NCBI GenBank assembly: GCA_017404725.1
Contig: JAFRBS010000012.1
Span: 1-34,933, forward strand
Length of the DNA stretch: 34,933 nt
Origin: Candidatus Saccharimonadota bacterium
GTDB taxonomy: Bacteria > Patescibacteriota > Saccharimonadia > Saccharimonadales > Saccharimonadaceae
Direction: 5' to 3'
A program made the translations under genes and the position numbers. Shown here one piece after another: positions 9,313 through 14,209 of this stretch (its first letter is position 1; every line of letters starts with the position of its first letter). Below the pieces are notes generated by a model. The model was not told the origin of the DNA, did no database searches, and saw only the letters and a program-made list of their open reading frames with translations.

Positions 9313-9492
9313 CTATAGGACGATAAAGTTTTTTGCACGTAGGTATGCACGTGCCTCTCTAATGTGCGCTTCTCTAATTCTTTCATTAGCCTCATCAACT
9401 ATTTTGCGATAATATTCAGAACTATAGGGGCCATTAACCTCTATCTTTTTTGCCGCTATGTGGTCATTTTTTGGCACAACTATCCTAGTCAT
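9313..9492 (-). CDS. 59-residue charged protein, unknown function
   Basis: The short frame starts MTRIVVPKNDHIAAKKIEVN and ends LRAKNFIVL. The C-terminal two thirds are helical and rich in Arg, Glu and Ala. I do not recognise it. It is a convincing gene despite its size: a near-perfect Shine-Dalgarno AGGAGGTGAT lies four bases before the ATG, a TGT-TATAAT -10 box lies at about 9539-9547 on the minus strand, and a strong terminator follows the stop. It sits between tRNA-Ser(CGA) and a decayed copy of a tRNA 3' end, the setting expected for a small insertion at a tRNA site. An antitoxin-like or DNA-binding role is possible but unsupported. Confidence 0.65.
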   Translation of the reverse strand: MTRIVVPKNDHIAAKKIEVNGPYSSEYYRKIVDEANERIREAHIREARAYLRAKNFIVL

Positions 9493-9552
9493 TTTATCAC
9501 CTCCTATATAAAGAACCGTAAATTACTACCTGATTAGATTATAACAAAAAAA

Positions 9553-9640
9553 TGGCGGAAGCGAAGGGATTCGAACCCCCGATGGTTTTACCCATACACG
9601 ATTTCGAGTCGTGCGCCTTCAACCACTCGGCCACGCTTCC
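9553..9640 (-). tRNA. tRNA-Ser(CGA)
   Basis: The 88-base minus-strand gene has acceptor GGAAGCG pairing with CGCTTCC, a discriminator G and encoded CCA. It has the long variable arm of serine tRNAs and T-loop TTCGAAT. The anticodon stem ACGACT/AATCGT holds the loop with CGA, reading UCG. A TGG-TAAAAT -10 box lies at 9650-9655, and a T-run directly follows CCA. Confidence 0.93.
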
Positions 9641-9743
9641 GTCCCCTTTATTTTACCATAATTTCCCGCCCTCCGCCAGCGATACTTAATCCGCTGCTCA
9701 AACGCCCCTTGCCACCCCTGTTATTTTGTGCTATAATACGCCC

Positions 9744-11060
9744 ATGAATATCTTGGCAATCGAAAGTTCTTGCGACGAAACCGCGGCGGCGATTCTTTCT
9801 GGTGATCCGAAAAACCCCAAAGCCGTACCCGAGCTTCTTTCCAACGTCGTCGTTTCCCAAATTGACATCTTTAAAGCCTACGGCGGGGTTATCCCCGAAA
9901 TCGCGGCCCGAAATCACCTCGATGCGATTTTGCCGGTCATAAAAAAGGCTTTTAAAGACGCTAATTTTCTAACCGCCGACAAAACCGAGAACTGGGACAA
10001 AATCGACGCTATCGCCGTTACTCATACTCCCGGCCTGCTCGGCTCCCTGCTCGTCGGCACTTTGACCGCTCGCACGCTCGCGATCCTGCACGATAAACCT
10101 CTCTACGCCGTTCATCATCTAAAATCCCATATCTACGCCAACTGGCTCGAAAATAATAACCCTCCAGAATTTCCGCTGCTCGCTCTAGTGATCTCCGGCG
10201 GCCATACTCAGATTATTTACATGAAAGAGCATAATCATTTCGAAATCATCGGAACGACCAGAGACGACGCTGTCGGCGAATGTTTCGATAAGGTCGCAAA
10301 AATTCTCGGCCTTCCCTACCCTGGCGGCCCAGCTATCACAAAAGCCGCTGACGGTAAAATCGAAAACGCCGACGGCACCAATTTTGTAAAAGTCCGCCCC
10401 GGCGACCCCGAAAAATACAAGTTCCCACACCCGAAACTTACTTCCGCCCCACGAAATCCTAGCCCAGCTTCCGCATCGCACGACCCAAAAATGCCGAACA
10501 ACCCGTCTTATGACTTCAGCTTCTCCGGTCTAAAAACCGCAGTTCTCCGGACCGCCCAAGAAATCGCCGGTGTCCCAATTTCTACGCCTAGTTATGAGCT
10601 GAAAAATCTCCTAACCCCTGAACAAAAGGCCGATTTTGCTGCTAGCTTCGAAAAAACCGCCGTAGACATTTTGCTCGAGAAACTAAACCTCGCCCGCGAA
10701 AACTACCCCGACGTGAAATCCATCGTCATCGCCGGCGGCGTCTCCGCGAATACTAGGTTAAGGGAGAAGACTGGACAGCTATTTTCTAGAGTTTACTTAC
10801 CTTCAAATTCCGCCACGTATATTCCTGACGGCGCCGAGAAAGCCGCCCGAAGGGCGGACTTTCCCGGACGCCCAGCGTATGACGTGCCGGAATTTGATGG
10901 AACTCTAGAAAATAGCTGTCCAGCCTTCTTCCCAGAACCCCGTTTTTCCGGCGATAACGCCGCCATGGTCGGCGCCGCCGCTTTCTACGAAATCATGAGC
11001 GGCGTAAAACCGACCGACCCATATTCCCTAGACATCATGCCTCGCTCTGAGATCTACTAA
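9744..11060 (+). CDS. tsaD: tRNA threonylcarbamoyladenosine transferase TsaD
   Basis: TsaD transfers the threonylcarbamoyl group to A37 of ANN-reading tRNAs with TsaB/TsaE partners. Visible are MNILAIESSCDETAAAI, the metal-binding HHLKSHIYA, VISGGHTQI, GTTRDDAVGECFDK, FSFSGLKTAV, AGGVSANTRLRE and the closing FSGDNAAMVGAAA. At 438 residues it is about 100 longer than usual. One extra stretch (about residues 230-252, Pro/Ser-rich) precedes the FSFSGLK motif. A second, about 45 residues between the GGVSANTRLRE and SGDNAAM motifs, coincides with a perfect 23-bp inverted repeat. The ATG at 9744 was chosen over an upstream TTG at 9726 because TATAAT (9732-9737) ends six bases before it: a leaderless start. 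Confidence 0.93.
   Translation: MNILAIESSCDETAAAILSGDPKNPKAVPELLSNVVVSQIDIFKAYGGVIPEIAARNHLDAILPVIKKAFKDANFLTADKTENWDKIDAIAVTHTPGLLGSLLVGTLTARTLAILHDKPLYAVHHLKSHIYANWLENNNPPEFPLLALVISGGHTQIIYMKEHNHFEIIGTTRDDAVGECFDKVAKILGLPYPGGPAITKAADGKIENADGTNFVKVRPGDPEKYKFPHPKLTSAPRNPSPASASHDPKMPNNPSYDFSFSGLKTAVLRTAQEIAGVPISTPSYELKNLLTPEQKADFAASFEKTAVDILLEKLNLARENYPDVKSIVIAGGVSANTRLREKTGQLFSRVYLPSNSATYIPDGAEKAARRADFPGRPAYDVPEFDGTLENSCPAFFPEPRFSGDNAAMVGAAAFYEIMSGVKPTDPYSLDIMPRSEIY
10771..10923. repeat. Palindromic element inside tsaD
   Basis: The arms at 10771-10793 and 10901-10923 are perfect 23-bp inverted repeats; after one mismatch, a few further outer bases also pair. A smaller hairpin (CCGCCC-GAA-GGGCGG, 10843-10857) lies inside. 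The 153 bp stay in frame and code for residues about 342-393, which have no counterpart in ordinary TsaD. It behaves like the protein-coding palindromic elements known from Rickettsia (RPE), although no sequence relation is claimed. Confidence 0.65.
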
Positions 11061-11061
11061 A

Positions 11062-12063
11062 CTACCCCTCAAGCAGCTTACAAATCAAACTCACAATCAG
11101 CTCTTTTTCGCTCGGCTTACTTTCCGCAACGAGCAAAGCAATCGCCGTCAGCGCCCGATCCGAGATTTTCGTTTCCCCCGAAGCGGTCAGATGACAATCA
11201 TTCATCGTCAAAAACACCACGAAAAGTAGCGACCCAATCCGTTTATTCCCGTCATAAAACGGATGGTCCTTAATCACGAAATATAAGAGATTCGCCGCTT
11301 TTTCCGGCACGCTCGGATAGAGTTCCTTCCCTGAAAAACTCTGATAAATCGAGGCTAGGCTCCCCTCGAAGCTCTCGTTTCGTTTCTTCCCGAAAAGCTC
11401 CCCCGCGTCCAAGCTCTCGCGCAGATTTTCGATCATCACCTCGCACATCGCCGGCGTCAAATCCTTCTGCTTCCGCTTCTGCGAATTTAAGCCTCGAAGA
11501 TCAATATACCCGTCGTCATACTCTTTCAGCGCCTGAAAACTCCCGGCGTATTTAGAAATCACCTCGAGTACGCCATTCGCCTCGCCCGCATCTAGGTCGT
11601 ATCGCGCAGTCAGTCTCCTGACCACCCCCATCATCTCCTCGACCTCGCGCAACCGTTTCGTGTCGAGTTGCGCCAGCCGCCGCTCATTCACCGCCACGCC
11701 CGAAACCAGGTATTGCTTCAAAGTCCTCGTCGCCCAAACCCGAAAATCCGTCGCCTTCTTCGAATTCACCCGATACCCGACCGAGATAATCGCGTCGAGA
11801 TTATAAAAACTCACCTCACGCCGAACCTGCCGTTTCCCCTCTGTTCGAACCGCGAAACTTTTTTTCGCAGTTCGTTTTTCCTCCAGCTCGGCATCATCAT
11901 AAATATTCTTCAAATGGATTTCGATGCTACGCCTCGTCACTCCGAAAAGTGCCGCAATCTGGTCAATAGTCGCCCAAATCGTCTCCCCCTCCGTATCAAC
12001 ATCAAAAACCACCTCCCCCTTCGCCCCCTTATAGATCTCAATCTGTTTATTCAAATCTTTCAT
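11062..12063 (-). CDS. RhuM-like / Fic-DOC domain protein
   Basis: This 333-residue protein combines an N-terminal RhuM-type region (about residues 25-130, with TIDQIAALFGVTRRSIEIHL, FYNLDAIISVGYRV and FRVWATRTLKQYL) with a C-terminal Fic/DOC domain. The latter carries HPFYDGNKRIGS at residues 267-278, with the catalytic His and the GNKR of Doc-type proteins present. Fic enzymes transfer AMP or phosphate to proteins; RhuM proteins are often found in genomic islands and near restriction systems. The gene converges on tsaD with a one-base gap and diverges from the femX-like gene. No antitoxin-like partner is adjacent. The substrate is unknown. Confidence 0.85.
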   Translation of the reverse strand: MKDLNKQIEIYKGAKGEVVFDVDTEGETIWATIDQIAALFGVTRRSIEIHLKNIYDDAELEEKRTAKKSFAVRTEGKRQVRREVSFYNLDAIISVGYRVNSKKATDFRVWATRTLKQYLVSGVAVNERRLAQLDTKRLREVEEMMGVVRRLTARYDLDAGEANGVLEVISKYAGSFQALKEYDDGYIDLRGLNSQKRKQKDLTPAMCEVMIENLRESLDAGELFGKKRNESFEGSLASIYQSFSGKELYPSVPEKAANLLYFVIKDHPFYDGNKRIGSLLFVVFLTMNDCHLTASGETKISDRALTAIALLVAESKPSEKELIVSLICKLLEG

Positions 12064-12112
12064 CCTTATTTTTATCTTATCATATTTGCAAAAAAATACC
12101 TCGAACTACCAT

Positions 12113-12145
12113 TGTGGAAAACTTTCGCACCCCCTGTGGAAAACT
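12113..12145. repeat. Two direct copies of TGTGGAAAACT, DnaA-box-like
   Basis: TGTGGAAAACT occurs at 12113-12123 and 12135-12145, 22 bp apart and so on the same face of the helix. Read on the other strand the core TTTTCCACA differs from the DnaA box TTATCCACA at one base. The pair lies between two divergent promoters, so it may be a regulatory site. Confidence 0.35.
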
Positions 12146-12187
12146 CACTCGTTCCCTGTTATTTTCAGGTGTGGTATAATAAAAACC

Positions 12188-13306
12188 ATGAACGAGCATC
12201 TTTTGCAGAGTAAAATTTGGGAAAAATACGAAAATTTAGAAGGCAAAACCACTTTCCGCTTGACCGGTGATGATTTTGATTGCCTAGTAACGAAGGGCGA
12301 AACTCCGTTTGGCAGCTATCTCTATCTTCCCTACGGCCCGACTTTGAAATTTGACAAAAAATCTGAAAAATCAGCAAAAACCGCCGCGTCAACTACTAAA
12401 CCCCAAAACGCTACCACGTCAAATATCAAAACATCCAAAAAATCAGACGCAAAGGCAAAGACCCAGGCCAAAAAAGCCCTTAAAAACGCCCTCAGTGCCC
12501 TCCAGACGCTCGCAAAAGACCAAAATGCTTATTTTATCCGCATTGAACCGACTTTCGCCTTCAGCACCGCGGATATCGCTTCCTGCGCAAAATCCGCTAA
12601 TGCCAACAAATCCGCCAACGAAACTAGCGCCAAAATCGCCAAGACCAGAAAATCCTACGACCTCGACCCTCATTATACCTGGATTTTAGACCTAAAAACC
12701 GCATCCGAAGAAGATTTGCTAAAAAATATGGAATCTAGAAAAGTTCGCTACTGGAAAAATGCCGAGAAAAAAGGCATCACGCTCCGGACGACCAAAAACC
12801 CCGAAGAAATCACAATTTTGACAGATTTTCTCAAAAATTTGGGCGAAAAAGACAAATTTATCCCCCAAACCGAGCAGCACCTCAAAAATCAGCTAAAATC
12901 CGGCGATTTTGCGACCCTATACATCGCGGAATTTAAAGATCCCGCCGACGAAACTGCCAAAAAAATCCCGATCGCCGCAGCTCTCGTTTACGATTTTAAA
13001 GACACTCGTTATTATGCCCACGCCGCAACCGATTTTGAACATCGAAAATTCCAAGCCGGCAGCATCATTTTAATCCAACTCATTTTAGACGCCAAAAAAG
13101 ACGGCAAAAAAATCTTCGATTTCTGGGGTATTACGAAATCCGAAGACAAAAATCACCCTTGGTATCAGTTCACCCAGTACAAAAAATCTTTCGGCGGCCG
13201 CGAAGTTGAATATTCTGGGACTTATGACCTGATTTTGAACCCCGTAAAATACCGCCTCTACCAACTAGCCCGAAAAGCCAACCGCCTAGTCCGAAAAGCC
13301 CGCTAA
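12188..13306 (+). CDS. FemABX-family peptidoglycan interpeptide bridge aminoacyltransferase
   Basis: FemX-like ligases use aminoacyl-tRNA to add amino acids to the peptidoglycan stem peptide on the inner membrane face. The 372 residues show the family pattern: N-terminal LLQSKIWEKYE, an acyltransferase-like core with IEPTFAF, the helical segment KNMESRKVRYWKNAEKKG, the second GNAT-like half with AAALVYDFKDTRYYAHAA and FQAGSIILIQLILDAKKDGK, FDFWGIT, and the C-terminal YKKSFGGREVEYSGTYDLILNP. Residues about 57-90 and 120-150 are low-complexity Lys/Ala/Ser/Thr inserts. The ATG lies seven bases after TATAAT (12175-12180) without a ribosome-binding site, so it is probably leaderless. Together with the MurE-like ligase at 30-31 kb it indicates a cell wall with crosslinked peptides. 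Confidence 0.87.
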   Translation: MNEHLLQSKIWEKYENLEGKTTFRLTGDDFDCLVTKGETPFGSYLYLPYGPTLKFDKKSEKSAKTAASTTKPQNATTSNIKTSKKSDAKAKTQAKKALKNALSALQTLAKDQNAYFIRIEPTFAFSTADIASCAKSANANKSANETSAKIAKTRKSYDLDPHYTWILDLKTASEEDLLKNMESRKVRYWKNAEKKGITLRTTKNPEEITILTDFLKNLGEKDKFIPQTEQHLKNQLKSGDFATLYIAEFKDPADETAKKIPIAAALVYDFKDTRYYAHAATDFEHRKFQAGSIILIQLILDAKKDGKKIFDFWGITKSEDKNHPWYQFTQYKKSFGGREVEYSGTYDLILNPVKYRLYQLARKANRLVRKAR

Positions 13307-13325
13307 AACTGGCAGGCCCATTTCT

Positions 13326-13520
13326 CTAATCCGGCAGATCAAATAGCGGCACTCTTCCCTCATTTTTCACCGCCTCTGCCTTCCGCATCAGTTTTTTGAT
13401 TCCCTCTTCAGAATTCGCCGACCCGATATGTACGGTTTTCACGACTTTCCCGTGTTCCTTATAACAAACCTGAACCCCCGTCGCCCCCGAGCCAGTCTTG
13501 AATTTCCGCACATACGCCAT
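13326..13520 (-). CDS. 64-residue protein resembling a transposase N-terminus
   Basis: The protein MAYVRKFKTGSGATGVQVCY continues with KVVKTVHIGSANSEEGIKKL. This pattern is familiar from the first 50 residues of IS1634-type (IS4 superfamily) transposases, where a VRKVKTxSGATAVQ and HIGSAH motif precede the catalytic domain. No transposase remainder or terminal repeats are found nearby, so this is either a remnant or a domesticated small protein. A TGG-TAAGAT -10 box ends six bases before the ATG, so it could still be expressed as a leaderless gene. It ends close to the convergent FemX gene. Confidence 0.6.
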   Translation of the reverse strand: MAYVRKFKTGSGATGVQVCYKEHGKVVKTVHIGSANSEEGIKKLMRKAEAVKNEGRVPLFDLPD

Positions 13521-13684
13521 ATTTTCATCTTACCATAATTCCCTTTCCCGCGCCACTCTATGCACGCCATATCACAGCCCAATTCCCCACACCTCGCCAT
13601 CGCCATAAACCCCAGTAATTCCCCGCCCTTTTCCACTTTTGTGTAAAAATCCTATCTCCCATTCCCCTTATTCTTAGAAACCTA

Positions 13685-13713
13685 TTGACTTAGCAACCCG
13701 CCTATGCTAAAAT
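13685..13713 (+). promoter_or_regulatory. Promoter of the riboswitch-like RNA
   Basis: TTGACT (13685-13690) and TAAAAT (13708-13713) are separated by exactly 17 bp. The expected transcript start is about 13720. Confidence 0.65.
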
Positions 13714-13719
13714 AGATAT

Positions 13720-13954
13720 AACAATTATCAAGGTCATATACGATAATTGGGAAAACAAGGGTGGAAATCCGCAAAAGAGCAACTGTAATAAACTCTTTAG
13801 CGTATTTTGTCAAGCGCAAGGCAACTACGCACGACAAAAATCAAACTATTTCACAGACCGCTCCACGCAGTATGGATTTTGACACCCAAAAAAAGAACCC
13901 GAACAGGCGATCACTTGTCTAGGAAAAACAGGGAAACGCAACCCCTGTTTTTTC
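13720..13954 (+). ncRNA. Cobalamin-riboswitch-like RNA with no gene downstream
   Basis: The RNA begins with a perfect hairpin (CAATTATC / GATAATTG). It then carries, in the order seen in cobalamin (B12) riboswitches, GGGAA, GGTGGAAATCC and GCAACTGTAA (13749-13788). A weaker match to the late ACC-containing box (CAGACCGCTCC) is near 13855. Complementary blocks GCGTA/TACGC and TTTTGTC/GACAAAA interleave and could form a pseudoknot. It ends at an intrinsic terminator at 13924-13954. No plus-strand ORF follows before the valS 3' end. It may be an orphan riboswitch whose product is the RNA itself, as known for Rli55/EutX. Another structured RNA class is the main alternative. Confidence 0.55.
13924..13954 (+). 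terminator. Terminator of the riboswitch-like RNA
   Basis: The stem AAAAACAGGG / CCCTGTTTTT with a 9-base loop ends in a run of six T. In a riboswitch this would be the expression platform. Confidence 0.8.
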
Positions 13955-13968
13955 TATCTAGCCGTAAG

Positions 13969-14007
13969 TAAAAAATCCCCCGCCGAAAAACCAAACCGGC
14001 GAGGGAT
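13969..14007 (-). terminator. Terminator of the minus-strand small RNA
   Basis: ATCCCTCGCCG pairs with CGGCGGGGGAT, and the minus strand continues into six T. It faces the terminator of the plus-strand RNA across about 15 bp. Confidence 0.75.
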
Positions 14008-14062
14008 CACAGGGAGGGATTCATCGAATCCCCATGGTACTTAGGGCTACCCCCTACAACAC
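13970..14062 (-). ncRNA. Small RNA candidate, about 93 bases
   Basis: TCTGG-TATAAT (TATAAT at 14069-14074 on minus) predicts a start near 14062, and a strong intrinsic terminator ends the unit. Inside is a perfect hairpin GGGATTC-GAT-GAATCCC directly followed by CTCCCTG, which contains CCTCC and could pair with Shine-Dalgarno sequences. The only reading frame is a five-codon ATG frame at the very 5' end. The SRP RNA core tetraloop motif is absent. It is convergent with the riboswitch-like RNA. The remaining bases 14075-14209, up to the valS stop, show nothing I can name. Confidence 0.5.
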
Positions 14063-14209
14063 ATTTTAATTATACCAGAAAATCAGAAAAAGTGCGAGCC
14101 TAGCCCTCAGCCAACAGGGAACAAAAACGCATTAAAAAGTCAAGTCAAAGGCCCAGTTCAGAACCCAAACCAGAAAACTACACCCCTCCCAACCAAGACC
14201 CAGTCAGGC

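Noticed and set aside
12113-12145. A replication origin at the DnaA-box-like pair
   Set aside because: Only two imperfect boxes, no AT-rich unwinding element of note, and no dnaA or dnaN nearby.
13970-14062. Bacterial SRP (4.5S) RNA
   Set aside because: Length is suitable, but the conserved apical GGAA-loop region is absent.
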